A stretch of DNA of 64,000 nt. Origin: Zantedeschia hybrid cultivar (lineage: Eukaryota > Streptophyta > Magnoliopsida > Alismatales > Araceae). The notes under the pieces are model-generated. The model did no database searches and was not told the DNA's origin. It worked only from the letters and a program-made list of their open reading frames with translations. Shown piece by piece: positions 10,948-22,575 of this stretch. Every line of letters begins with the position of its first letter. The stretch's first letter is position 1. The position numbers were made by a program, and so were the translations under genes. The stretch spans positions 16,735,114 through 16,799,113 of the forward strand of contig JARZZO010000008.1 in assembly GCA_030544215.1 (NCBI GenBank), given 5' to 3'.

Positions 10948-11780
10948 AATCTTAGCGTGAGCTAGGGGTTATAAAATTACTTTTTGAAAAGAAGATGCTT
11001 CCTTAATGTTAGACATTTGGAAAATATTAAGAAAAACTTTTTGTTCCTTGATTTGAAAGAAGTGTCGTAAATCCAAGTAAATCAGAAATATTTGAAATGC
11101 ATTTTGACAATCTTAGCGCGGTAGGGGTTTTTAAAAAATAGGATAAGAAGGCTTACTTTTTGAAAAAGTTGCTTCCTTAATGTTAGACACTTGGAAAACT
11201 AAGCTGTTAAGTAAAACTCTTTGTTCCTTGATTCCTAAGTCGTGTCAAAATTCCAAACAAAACAGGGATATTTAAAATCCATTTTCTCAATCTTAGCGAG
11301 GGTTAGGGGTTTAAAACAATAGGATAAAAAGGCTGACTTTTTGAAAACGTTGCTTCCATAATGTTAGACATTTGGAAACTAAGCTGTTAAGTCAAGTGTC
11401 ATAAATGATAAATCCAAACAAATCAGAGATATTCGAAATGCACTTTGAGAATCTTAGCACGGGTTTGGGGTTTTAAAAAGTAGGATAGAAAGGCTTACTT
11501 TTTGGAAAAGTTGCTTTCTTAATGTTAGACACTTGGAAAACTATAAGCTGGTAAGAAAAACTGTGTTTCTTGATTCGAAAGTCGAGTGTCATAAATGATA
11601 AATCCAAACAAATCAGAGCTATTTGAAATCCATTTTGACGATCACAGCGTGGGTTAGGGATTTTTAAAAGTAGGATATAAAGGCTCACTTTTTGAAAAAG
11701 TTGCTTCCTTAATGCTAAACATTCGGAAAACTAAAACACTTCAGAAGAACTTTTTGTTCTTTGATTTGAAAGGCTTCTTT
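10948..11780. repeat. Five-unit degenerate tandem array, period 160-190 bp
   Basis: Units start near 10948, 11109, 11289, 11450 and 11640 at an AATCTTAGCG-like motif and continue with shared words such as GGCTTACTTTTTGAAAAAGTTGCTTCC and TTAATGTTAGACA. No ORF runs through it. The unit size is in the range of satellite monomers, but five diverged units are more likely a local expansion. Confidence 0.85.
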
Positions 11781-11855
11781 AATAGTTTTCCTACCTCTAA
11801 ACTTAGTAAAATCTCTAAACTTAGGAACACATTTTTTATAGGAAAGAAATTAAGC

Positions 11856-11859
<4 letters not shown>

Positions 11860-11888
<29 letters not shown>
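11860..11888. repeat. (CT)n microsatellite
   Basis: An uninterrupted CT run about 800 bp upstream of the UGT gene. Confidence 0.95.
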
Positions 11889-11893
<5 letters not shown>

Positions 11894-12096
11894 CCTAAAA
11901 TCTGGTATTAACTCATCCAAAAATTGACTTCTTCTAACAATTTATAATAAAAAAACTTACTTTTTTAGAATATATATTTTTATTTAGAAAGAAAAATTCT
12001 TGTCCCAAACACAAGGCCAGGTAAGTGTTTGACCAGCGTCCGACCTCGTATTCCCTACTGTCCTCGATTCCGCATCCGTAATGGTTACGTATGTCT

Positions 12097-12104
12097 TGAC
12101 GTCA
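12097..12104 (+). promoter_or_regulatory. Palindromic bZIP site TGACGTCA
   Basis: TGACGTCA is a perfect CRE/TGA-type palindrome about 590 bp upstream of the UGT start codon. A second TGACG core lies at 12221-12225. TGA-type bZIP factors bind such sites and often control detoxification genes, including UGTs (family knowledge); function here is inferred. Confidence 0.4.
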
Positions 12105-12201
12105 GAATCAAGAGAAAAAGGTGCTGTTAAAAGCGCTCCCGGCCTCCTTGTCCTCGGTCGGTAGAGGCCACACCCCAGCCACGCCGGTGTCGTTATGCGC
12201 C

Positions 12202-12214
12202 GAAGCTTCTAGAA
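12202..12214 (+). promoter_or_regulatory. Heat-shock-element-like motif
   Basis: GAAGCTTCTAGAA fits three alternating nGAAn/nTTCn units without mismatch, the classical heat shock factor site. It lies between the two TGACG motifs upstream of the UGT gene. Confidence 0.4.
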
Positions 12215-12587
12215 GCCATCTGACGTAATCCCTACGACATCGTGACGCCCACGCCCCCCACGCTCCACCCAAAACCCACACGAGTTTTCGGATTCTCTGA
12301 GCATTCTCCCCCACGGGGCTCCCATAATTCAGCTCGTGATTGGTCGTGGGGAGTCCTCTTCATTGCGAAAAGAAATCCAAAAATCCCCATGATAATTTAT
12401 TTATTAATTCCGACGCCGGTTTGTAATTAATTAGAATTAAAGAGGGAGGACTAATAAGTGCGTATCTTCCTTGGTTCAGAAATTGAGCCGTGTGCGTACG
12501 GACGGCTCCGCCTATCCTTCCCCTCCCGAACCATCTGCCACCCGCCGATGACCTCATCGACGCCGCAGCTGACCAATCCGCGTTCTC

Positions 12588-12595
12588 TATATATT
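12588..12595 (+). promoter_or_regulatory. TATA box of the UGT gene
   Basis: TATATATT lies 97 bp before the ATG, with a CCAAT motif just upstream near 12572. This predicts a 5' leader of roughly 65 nt, and no other TATA motif in the region is as well placed. Confidence 0.65.
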
Positions 12596-12684
12596 TGCAA
12601 ACTTTTTCGCTGCAACGGCGTCCATCCATTCCCAACGAGAAAGAGAGAGAAGTTTCTACTTTGTAGAGAGAGGTTAGGGACGCC

Positions 12685-14124
12685 ATGGAAGGAGCTGCGG
12701 AGGTGAAGAGCCAGGGGCCTCACATAGCCATCGTGCCCACCCCGGGCATGGGCCACCTCATCCCGCTGTCGGAGTTCGCCAAGCGCCTCCTCCGCCAGCA
12801 CCACATCACCGCCACCTTCATCACGCCCGACAACCCATCCAAGGCGCAGAGGGCCTTCCTCGACGCCCTCCCCAGCGGCATCGACTACGTCGCACTCCCC
12901 CCGGTCTCCCTCGACGACCTCCCCGGCGACGCCAAGATCGAGACCATCATCTCCTTCACCATCGCCCGCGCTGTCCCCTCCGTCGTCGACGTCCTCACCG
13001 CGCTCAAGAAGACCACCAACCTGGTGGCCTTCGTCACCGACCTCTTCGGCACCGACTCGCTCGTCGCCGCCCGCGGGCTCGGCCTCCCCGCCTACATCTT
13101 CTACCCCTCCACGGCCACGGCGCTTAGCCTCTTCTTGTACCTGCCGGTGCTGGACGCGCAGACTGATTGCGAATACAGGGAGCTCCCCGAGCCCTTGAGG
13201 CTGCCGGGGTGCGTCCCCCTGCACGGGAAGGACCTCCTGGACCCCCTCCAGGACCGGAAGAACCAGGCCTACGCCTGCGTGCTGCAGCACGCTAAGCGGT
13301 ACCGTCTCGCTGACGGGATTATTCTCAACAGCTTCGAGGACGTGGAGCCCGGCGCCATCAAGGCCCTCCGGGAGCCGGAACCCGGGAAGCCACCGGTCTA
13401 TCCAGTCGGGCCTCTCATCCAGACGGGCGGCGCCGAAGGTGGCGCGGGTGCCGACTCCTCCGGGTGCGTGAAGTGGCTGGAGGGGCAGCCGCAGGGGTCG
13501 GTGCTGTTCCTCTCCTTTGGGAGCGGCGGGACCCTGTCGTCGGAGCAGCTGCGGGAGCTGGCGCTGGGGCTGGAGGCGAGCGGGCAGCGGTTCCTTTGGG
13601 TGGTGCGCAGCCCCAGCGACACGGCGGCCAACGCCACCTACTTCAGCGTCCACAGCGCCAACGACCCGCTCGCCTTCCTGCCCGACGGCTTCCTGGAGAG
13701 GACGAAGGATGTGGGGCTGGTGGTGCCATCGTGGGCGCCGCAGGTGCGGGTTCTCATGCACAGCTCCACGGGCGGGTTCCTGACGCACTGCGGCTGGAAC
13801 TCGTCGCTGGAGAGCCTGGTCTACGGCGTGCCGATGATCGCGTGGCCCCTGTACGCGGAGCAGAAGATGAACGCGGTGATGCTGACGGAGGACGTGAAGG
13901 TGGCACTGCGGCCGCGGGCGCGGGAGGACGGGGTGGTGGGGAGGGAGGAGGTGGCCAGGGTGGTGAAGAGCCTGATGGAGGGGGAGGTGGGCAAGAGGGT
14001 GCGCAGCCGGGTGCGGGAGCTACAGGAAGGGGCCGCGCGGGCGCTGGCAGAAGGAGGGTCCTCCTACAAGGCCCTCGCCCAGGTGGCCGACAAGTGGAAG
14101 AGGGGCTCCACTACCACTGTGTAG
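12685..14124 (+). CDS. UGT72B: UDP-glycosyltransferase, UGT72B-like (hydroquinone/phenolic glucosyltransferase type)
   Basis: This is an intronless 479-residue GT1-family enzyme that transfers a sugar, most likely glucose, from a UDP-sugar to a phenolic hydroxyl in the cytosol. The start is chosen because the N-terminus carries the expected P-x-PGMGH motif with the presumed catalytic His at residue 24 and its partner Asp at 119 (VTDLFGTD). The 44-residue plant PSPG box runs from Trp350 to Gln393, includes HCGWNS, and ends in Gln, which in this family usually goes with UDP-glucose. Length is normal (about 480). Sequence around the PSPG box and after it is strongly like UGT72B hydroquinone/monolignol glucosyltransferases. 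The substrate cannot be told from sequence. The gene is very GC-rich at third positions while its flanks are AT-rich. Antisense and out-of-frame ORFs over it are GC shadows. The hAT element lies 277 bp past the stop codon. Confidence 0.93.
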   Translation: MEGAAEVKSQGPHIAIVPTPGMGHLIPLSEFAKRLLRQHHITATFITPDNPSKAQRAFLDALPSGIDYVALPPVSLDDLPGDAKIETIISFTIARAVPSVVDVLTALKKTTNLVAFVTDLFGTDSLVAARGLGLPAYIFYPSTATALSLFLYLPVLDAQTDCEYRELPEPLRLPGCVPLHGKDLLDPLQDRKNQAYACVLQHAKRYRLADGIILNSFEDVEPGAIKALREPEPGKPPVYPVGPLIQTGGAEGGAGADSSGCVKWLEGQPQGSVLFLSFGSGGTLSSEQLRELALGLEASGQRFLWVVRSPSDTAANATYFSVHSANDPLAFLPDGFLERTKDVGLVVPSWAPQVRVLMHSSTGGFLTHCGWNSSLESLVYGVPMIAWPLYAEQKMNAVMLTEDVKVALRPRAREDGVVGREEVARVVKSLMEGEVGKRVRSRVRELQEGAARALAEGGSSYKALAQVADKWKRGSTTTV

Positions 14125-14869
14125 ACTAGATGAGGTCTTCGCTTTGTACGTTACTCTGTGAGGTTTACAGAAGCTCCACCACCCAGATTTAAAAATCTAA
14201 TATGTTATATACTTTTTCCTTTTGTTCTGCTGTGCTTTTGAGATGAGATGTCTATCAGTTTGACCTGCTTCTCCATCTAGAAATCTTCTAGATCAATATG
14301 TGTTGCCGCCGCACGCGCGGGAGCGCTAATGGCGGGAGCTGCTTGGGGGTTCGGGAACGATCGTCTCGACCGTAGTGTCTGTACCGAGGTGTGCCCCGGA
14401 CTAGGGGTGTTCACTGTTTGGGCCAATCCGAAAAATCAAATCTAACCGACTAGTTCGGTTCGGTTCGGTTTTAAATTTCAAAAATTTTGGTTTGGATTAA
14501 AACCGAACCGATCCAGAAAAAACGGTTTGGTTCGGTTTGGAGGCCCCATAAACCGAACCGAACCGAGGAAACCGAATTCCAATCAAGGGCATGTAAAAAT
14601 TATATATTACCTGAGTTTTTTTATCATGTTTCAGTAAATATCAATTGGTCTAGAGGGTAATGTGAGCTTCTCATTAATTTACCTAGGCCATTAGATGAAG
14701 CTGATCCAACGGTGGGTTTTGAATCCTTAAAAGGAAGCTGCAAGCAACGATTAGGTTAAGCTGGCTGAGCCCATCCTATTCCTTCGGTCCTTCTCCATCC
14801 TCAACACCTCATCCTCAGCCAAAGACAACACAGGTCACACAGCCGTCGGCCCGCCGCAGAAGCTTCAAG

Positions 14870-15240
14870 CAGCTGCAGCCTGCAGCAGAACGAACCCCCC
14901 CCCCCCCCCCCCGTGCTGCCCGTCTCCCCTCATTTCCTCCTAGACGGTGTAGACGCCTATCACGCTGCCGTGTAGCCGCCGCAGCAGAACGAAGCCCCCT
15001 CGCGTAGCAGCCGGCGAGCCGCAGCAGAACGAAGCCCCCCTGCGCTGCAGCCTGCAGCAGAACGAAGCCTCCCCACTACCCGCCTCATTTCCTCCTAGAC
15101 GGCGTAGACGCCTATCACGCTGGTCACGCTGCCCGCTTCAGTGTAGTGTAGCCGCTGGCCCGCTGCAGCAGATCGAAACCCCCCCCGCGTAGCCGCCGCA
15201 GCAGAACGAAGCCCCCCCCCCGCATAGCCGCCATAGAAGC
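14870..15240 (+). repeat. Imperfect repeats in the hAT 5' region (CAGCAGAACGAAGCC with C-tracts)
   Basis: A GCAGCAGAACGAAGCCCCC-like word recurs five to six times between poly-C runs of up to about 18 bases. Longer segments such as the one around CCTCCTAGACGGYGTAGACG also occur twice. It lies in the untranslated 5' part of the element. Confidence 0.75.
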
Positions 15241-16255
15241 GTTAAGCAACATCACGCTGTTGCTGTCTTCACGAATCATCTCTTACCTCAAGGTTTGATG
15301 TCTAACCCTTCATTGTGTGAAAACAAATGTTGTTGCCTGAGTATATGGACAGGGAAATGAGAGAGAGCGCCTGTTATTTCCTCTCTCTTGGGACATTCCT
15401 CAGCTGAGCTCCTCCCATTTTTGATCAACGTGGAACATGGTTGCCAAATCAACTGATCCTAATCCAGATTAGCTATTTTGGATCAGGTTTGGCATCATTT
15501 GGGTGGATTAGCTGGGATTGGAGCCGGGTCAATGGATCACATTTTTTCCGCAAAAAAGAACATCAGTTCATCTCAACTTGGCCAACATACTAACACTAGG
15601 GACAGAATGGAATCTAATTGTTGGCCAGATGACTTGCTTAAAAAGTTCTACTTCTAAACTACCATATCTGTTATTTCTGAGGTGATGGAATTCAAGTATG
15701 CAACAATTCATTTTCCTGGATTGCATGATTTAAACCTCATGTATCCTCAAGGCTCAATAATGGTTTCCAGAATATGTTGTCTAAAACTTTGTTGTCAGAT
15801 GTCAAAATAAAAAATCTTACTCCCTGCAAATTCTTATTTGTGGGCTTTAAGACACATATAACCTCTATTTTTCCCTCCCACCTTTATATAATTACATGGT
15901 GATCCAAAAAAATGCGAGTGGATATCCCACCTTTATATAATGGCCTTTTTTTGGTTTCAGATTGAACATATGTTTAGTGCCATCTTTTTTTTAATGTGTT
16001 TTATGTTAGTCTATATCAAATCAAATGACTAAAATTTGTTGAATCTTATCTATTTCAATACCAGGTTGCATTTCAATTGATTTACAAATTCTTCTTACAT
16101 CGAATTCTGTGTTAACAACGGCTTCGACAAATCAATCTTTTAATGTGAGTTTATTTTCAATTCTTTGATAGTAGACTCTATTTTCAATACTAGACTATTA
16201 TAATTTTTTGCTTTCAAAATTTAAGCAAGCTACTTTATTTTTTTTGTTTGCTTAG

Positions 16256-18508
16256 ATGTCACAAACTGGTGATACTCCAATTGAAGTTACAAGTACCGAT
16301 CATAACAATACAACTCAAGCAAATGTAGTTGGTACTTCAACTTCTTCCGGACCGATCTTAATGCGGAAAGCTGTGAAGAAGAGAACTGACGTGTGGGACC
16401 ATTTTACTACAATTGAAAGGGGGGAAAATGGACACGAAAAGTGTAAGTGCAATTACTGTGGATATATTTATAATTGTGATACAAAAAATTGTGGCACTAG
16501 TACACTTAGACAACACTTGACATTTAGATGCAAAAAGTACCTATTTAGCAAAGTCAATGTTTGTAGTGATGGACAGTCACAAATTATTCTCCAACCTTCT
16601 ATGACTAATGAAAGAGGAGAGGGTGAGAACATGGGTACTATAACACATTGGAAATTTGATCAAGAACTTGTTAGAAAGGCATTGGCATATATGATTATTG
16701 TTGATGAGCTTCCATTTAGACATGTTGAATCTCAAGGCTTCAGATATTTCTGTAGTGTTGCTCAGCCAAGATTTCAAGTTCCCTCAAGAATCACAGTTGC
16801 AAGAGATTGTTATGCATTTTTTGTAGAAGAGAGGTTGAAAATGAAAAATCTTTTAGCAAGTAATTGTAGAAGGATTTGTCTCACTACAGACACATGGACT
16901 TCTTTACAAAGAATTAACTATATGTGTCTAACAGCTCACTTCATTGACAATGACTGGAAATTGAATAAAAGGATATTAAACTTTTCTCCAATTTCTAGTC
17001 ATAAAGGTGAGGCTATTGGAAAGGCAATCGAAAAATGTTTGAATAGTTGGAATATTGAGAAAGTGATGACTATTACAGTTGATAATGCGTCTTCTAATGA
17101 TACAGCTATTGGATATTTGAAGAGAAGAATCAATAATTGGGAAGGAAGTGTGTTGAAAGGTGAGTTTCTTCATATGAGATGTGTTGCACATATTATGAAT
17201 TTGGTTCTGAATGATGGTTTAAAATTGGCAAATGATTCTGTTGTTCGAGTTCGCAATGCTGTCAGATATGTGAGGCAATCTCCATCTCGATTGCAAAAGT
17301 TCAAATCTTGTGTTGAAGAGGAAAAAATTCAAAGAGTTTGTTGTGTCTTGATATTTCTACCAGGTGGAACTCTACTTATCTTATGTTGGATACAGCTCAA
17401 AAATTTCAAAGAGCCTTTGAAAGATATGAAGAGTATGATCCTTTTTTTAACAGTGATCTTTCTGAAGGAGATGACTTAGGAAAGCCTAGAGATGAGGATT
17501 GGGATAAAATTAGAGACTTAACAAAATTGTTGGAAAGTTTTTATGACCTTACTCTGAGAGTTTCAGGAACATCATATGTCACTTCCAATACTTATTTTCA
17601 TGAAATCAGCAATGTTGATTGTCTTTTGAAAGAATGGTGCGAGAGTGATAATTTTGAGTTTAATAACATGGGTTTGAAAATGAAGCAAAAATGTGACAAA
17701 TATTGGGGAAGTCCAGAGAAACTCAATATTATGATATTTATTGCCGTGGTGCTTGATCCACGATACAAATTAGAGTATGTGGACTTTGGGATTTCTCAAA
17801 TGTATGACAGTGACAAAGCATTAATAATAAGGAAGAAAGTGAAGACAACACTTTATTCCTTGTTCGATGAGTACAAGAATATCATTTCACTCTCAAGTGG
17901 CCAATCAAGGTCTTACGAAATGACTCAAATTGAAAGTTTAGCTTCAAATTCAAGTGTCCAAGATGGAGAACAACCGGCACAAAAGATGAGATCAATTTTA
18001 AAATCTCGTTTCAAACAACATAAAGCTGAAAAAGATGGTGTAGATGCAAAATCTGAATTGGACAAGTATTTGGATGAAGATATGGAAAATGATGTAGAGT
18101 CATTTGATATCTTGGGTTGGTGGAAGATTAGTAGTTCAAGATTTCCTATTCTCTCACAAATAGCACGTGATGTGTTAGCCATTCCTGTTTCTACGGTGGC
18201 ATCGGAATCGGCATTTAGCACCGGAGGACGTGTTCTTGATCCGTTTAGAAGCTCTTTGTCACCTAAGATAGTAGAAGCTCTTATATGCACTCAAGATTAG
18301 CTACGAGCATCATCGGAACCACCAAGTGTTGAGGAGAGTTTAGTTGACATTGAGGAAATTGACAAAGGTAAAATGTGTCTTTTTGAGTATATTCACTTCT
18401 TCTCAAATATGGTATCTTTTTTCCTTATACGTTAATTTTTATTATTTTTTCTTATTTTCAGATCTTGCAAGTATCACATTGGCACCTAATGTGATTGATG
18501 TTGTTTGA
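16256..18508 (+). pseudogene. hAT transposase with BED zinc finger (frameshifted, one nonsense codon)
   Basis: The first ORF (16256-17479 frame) has a BED zinc finger at residues 45-95 (Cys65, Cys68, His87, Cys92). The RNase H-fold core follows, with Asp212 in TTDTWTS, Asp276 in TVDNASS and the CxxH motif at 309-312. Around 17317-17335, in an A-rich run, the conserved reading moves to another frame, which then continues through LDISTRWNSTY and the C-terminal dimerisation domain (about 18050-18300) with the conserved Glu in SESAF. This fits a one-base deletion. An in-frame TAG at 18298-18300 then cuts off the tail, where the family has a Trp. Beyond it the frame continues and can splice across a GT-AG intron (18368-18461) to a natural stop at 18506-18508. 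The element is therefore a recently broken autonomous copy. Function in the family is cut-and-paste transposition. Confidence 0.9.
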
Positions 18509-19475
18509 CAACTAAGTGAGCTTCCATTATGAATGTATAATTTCGGATCTTTTATTTCTTATAATATGATTTTTCCTCCTTTGCATAGTTAGTAATAATG
18601 TTGACTTTGAGATGTTTTTGATTTTTTTCTCCCTTGTATAGTTAATAATGTTATTGACTTTAAGATGTTTATTTTTTGTGACTAGGTTTTGAAACAAATT
18701 GGGAGATGGTCTCAAGATGGATGACATGCTGCATATAGATATTATGCCGAATATCTTTTATTTATTTTTTAGTGATTGATGGTTTATGAGTATTTAGTTT
18801 ATTTTGGTCATGTATCACTTAAACTTTGAATTTGGTTTATGACTATTTAGTTTATTTTGATCACTTAGATCGTGGATGATAATTATGTCACATGGTGGAC
18901 AAACAATGTGCTGAATTTATTTAAAGTTATGGATGGATTTAAGACTATTTGATATATTTTGGTGATGATTAAGTTAATAGTTGGAATTTATCCTCTTCTT
19001 AAAGGATGGCCTATTGACATTGATGAAGTCTTTTATAGCTTTATTATTAGTTTTTTTGCAACTGTTCTTTATTTTACGTTTGTGGGCAGTTTTTGCAATG
19101 TTGAAATCGCATTTTCTATCTTTATGTGTTAAATAATAGAATTTATATTTCTATTTGTATAAATTTTTCATTAGAGGCCTAGTAAAAATATATGATGATC
19201 CATTTTGTAATTTAAAAGTCTATTTTATAATTTGAATTTACAGATTTTTCATTCACCAAGTCATCATGTAATTGAAAACCCAATTTGTAGATAGAGGCCC
19301 ACTAGAGGTCCACTTTGAAGCCCAAACCGAACTACAAACCGAACCAAACCGAATTATTTCGGTTCGGTTTGAGATATGTACGGTTTGGTTTGGTTTGGTT
19401 TGGGGTTTAGTTCGGTTTGGTCTGGTTTCATAAATATCTTCCTCAAACCAAACCGTGAACACCCCTACCCCGGAC

Positions 19476-21123
19476 ACATCAAAGAGTAATATTAATACTT
19501 GCTGTACTGCAGATGGACGATTTTAAAAAAAATAAAAAATAAAAAATTAGTATTGAGTTCGACTCATTAAGAATATTTTTTACTATTTTTTGGAGTTCAA
19601 TTTTTGATGTGATAATATTTTTAGATCGTCCAATCAGAAATCGACATGTACGGACATTTGGAATATCTCAAGATCCACCTAAAAAAATTAATTTTTTTTA
19701 TTATTTGCCCGCTACACTGAGAGGCAGTGTGAATCGCACACACAGTGCAGCAAGTATTTAATGAAGAAGGTGATGTGCGTCCTAAGCCCTATCAATTTAA
19801 AGGAAAATGACTCATTCACCCTCCTTTGGGTGTATTTGGGAGCACACCACGGTCCAAACGATCCGCTTCCTGAGGTTCGATCCAGCCCATGATCTGCCCA
19901 TGCCTTCCGGCTGAAACAGACGATGAGCCTCACTTTGTTTCCCGGATTTCTTATTCTAGAATAAGTTATGCCGGATGGCTTATTCTAGAATAAGAAGTCT
20001 TTTGATTTGGCAGCGGATATGAATTGAAGATAGAATAAAAAGTTATTCTAATTACTTTGATTACGAAGGAGGGAATAAGAAGGAGAATAAGTACTTTTTT
20101 TGTCCAAATTACCCTTCTTATCCTACTACCTACTAATTCCGATTTGGTAGAATAAGAAATTGAAAATACTATTCTATACTATACTTTGACCTTCATTCAT
20201 GGACAATGTAACATATATATTAATATGTAATACTATTGATTATACATGTGTTCATAAAAAATAATGTTAATATAATTTTGAAATACTAAAATATAATAAT
20301 TATAACTAGATGTTCAATTTAAAAATGTGTGAAATCAAATTAAATCTAATACAATTTTTAATCAAATTGAACTGAAACCGCATGACTTAATTGAATTTTT
20401 TTAGTTTAAACGAAATTATGCACACTCACCGTTATTAGTTGTTACTTTGTACACGAACATTTCACCTCACCACCATCACACTCCCATGTGACATTGTAGC
20501 ATTGTTTGTTTCTCATCCTTCGAATTTGATAAAATAAAAAAAAATTCATTCCAGAAAAGTTGGTATTTCATTTTTTATAAGTAAATTTACATATGTGATA
20601 TTTTTATTAATTAAAATCATAAATTCCTTACGCTTCATTACCCATTTTCAGAGATTACTTTTTGTTAAATTTTTTTTATCTTTTTCTTGCTATGCACGTT
20701 AATGCAGGTCAACGTAATAGAAGTTAAGATATGAGTAAAACAGTTTTGATTATTTCCTTCTTCAAGAGCAAATATCTTTCAAAACCTAGCATAGACATCT
20801 ATTTTAAAACAACTAACCATGAGATGTATTACGGACAAAAGAAATAAATAAAATTATGAAAAGAGTAAGCCAATGTAGAGGAATGGAAGTAACTGTCTGG
20901 ATCTTAACATTATTGCTTAATAATAATTCATGGTAAAATAAAACTCAGTTTTTCCGGAACTCACATATGACTTATCTATTTTTCCCGGTCCTCTGCCAGG
21001 TTCTTCCATTCAAGTGAATAATACCAAGTCAATGACTGAATTGGTTTGGTAGCATAAAACAGATGAGAATGCAAAAGCCTCCCAAGTGGATAATTCGCCA
21101 ATACACCACCATCAGCTTACAAA
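19476..21123. other. Gene-free AT-rich stretch
   Basis: No supported gene. A CCCGGATTTCTTATTCTAGAATAAG block near 19940-20150 contains inverted TTATTCTAGAATAA words and a GATGGCTTATTC motif also seen near 4418 and 46429, so it may be a MITE. Confidence 0.4.
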
Positions 21124-21955
21124 ATGCAATATGGAGATCTTTGGGTGCACATCTATGATCTCCCTGAGGAATTTCTGAGTGAGAAGGTTGTAGGGAAGTT
21201 GGCCAGTCAGCTAGGCACTCCTTACCCGCCTGTACTAGGTGGAACCACCTCGTGGAGCAACTATGCCAGAGTTAAGGTAAAGGTGGACATCACTAAACAT
21301 GTGAAGACAACCATCTGGGCAATGCTGCCTAATGGGGAGAAAAGAAAATTTCAAATTGCCTATGAACGACTAGCCCAGATTATGCCCCTTCTGTGGTATC
21401 TTTGGTCATGAAGTTGCAGAATGCCATAATCTAAATGAGCTCAAAAGCAAGACTAAGGAATCGTATTCACCAGGTCTCAACCAACAGATATTGGAATAGT
21501 CTCATCTGGTCTGTCACCTGACAAAGATAGGAAAGGAGGTCCTTAACCAACAGATATTGGAATAGTCTGAAGAGGAGTCTGCTCTCTTTAATGGTGAGAT
21601 GAGAAGGGAGAAGAATAAGATGATGAACCCTGTCAATGACATATACCAAGCCGCCCAAACAGATTTACTGAAAAGAAAAGCTTCCCCAGATCTGCTTACA
21701 GCCGAGGATATGCAAAGTATAAAAAGATCTCGTGTAATCCCAGAATCCTTGCAAGTGGAGGTGGTCTCATTAAAGCAGTTCCAGGCCTTTCAATTTGATC
21801 TGGGAGATTCCTCAGATATGTCTAAGAGAGGCAGACCCAGGAGAAACAGACTTACTACTTTAAGCATTGTTAACCAAAGTAAGCCTCTTAACAATGCTAA
21901 TACCCCAATTCAGTCCATAATTAGAGTCGTGGCAGCCGACCATAAATTGTCGTAA
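21124..21955 (+). pseudogene. LINE ORF1 relic (DUF4283 plus CCHC knuckle)
   Basis: The first 80 codons (DLWVHIYDLPEEF, WSNYARVKVKVD) match the DUF4283-type domain found in ORF1 of plant L1-like LINEs. Near 21375 the conserved reading changes frame and continues as a zinc knuckle, CPFCGIFGHEVAEC, then stops. A third open piece follows at 21599-21955 without a recognised domain. A 24-bp direct repeat (AACCAACAGATATTGGAATA...) occurs at about 21477 and 21545. The gene has no intact ORF2 partner here, so it is a dead fragment. Confidence 0.75.
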
Positions 21956-22575
21956 GGGGATAAATGAGAATCATTTACGACTTGGAGTTGTAGAGGGGTG
22001 AATGGGAACTATATAATTTCTTACATCAACTAGCTATTCCATTCAATTCAGCCGGATATCTTCTTTATTTCAGGAAACCAAAGCACAGATGCAAGTCAGC
22101 TTAAGATTCTTCCAAAGCAGAAACATAGACCATTTTCATATTAGCTTCAAGGTTAGCTCATCTCCATCCTGTCATTCAGAGAACTATCTGGAAGTCAGAA
22201 TATCCAATTATAGAGGAGAATAATCCGGTGATTTCCACTCAGAGTTCTATACTCTGCGATCGAACAGAAGAAAAAGGATCAAACATTATATTTCAATGAA
22301 GAAAAAATTATTTTGATTATTTTTACTTAATAAAAATTGATAAAATTAAAAAAACTGCATGAGATCAAATATTCTTCCCATTCAAAATGACATTAAATGA
22401 AAAGGGTCAGGTCCCATACTGCAAATTTACACGGGATAAACAAGACTCCACAGCTGCATGCTATTTAGTATTTAGATCATACCCTCAAACACACCCAAAC
22501 AAAAAAAAAAAAAAAGAAGAAGACAGAAAAAAAATTGGATCTTTTCTCTTCCGGGGACGTCACCACACGCGTGGG

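Larger units (their letters stand above)
14402..19467 (+). mobile_element. Complete hAT transposon
   Basis: The ends TAGGGGTGTTCACTGTTTGG and, as reverse complement, TAGGGGTGTTCACGGTTTGG form a TIR with one mismatch in 20. They are flanked by a perfect 8-bp duplication CCCCGGAC (14394-14401 and 19468-19475). Both subterminal regions are packed with GGTTCGGTT/AACCGAACC words (about 14450-14580 and 19320-19450), the likely transposase binding sites. The 5066-bp element holds one transposase gene that is broken twice, so it cannot supply transposase itself. The perfect flank duplication indicates a fairly recent insertion. Confidence 0.95.

Noticed and set aside
12451..13788. 445-codon minus-strand ORF over the UGT gene
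   Set aside because: It is antisense to a clear UGT coding frame; GC-rich third positions keep the opposite frame open. Its protein is low-complexity Gly/Glu/Val/Arg without domains.
13464..14129. 221-codon ORF in another plus frame of the UGT gene
   Set aside because: Gly/Ala/Arg-rich shadow of the true frame.
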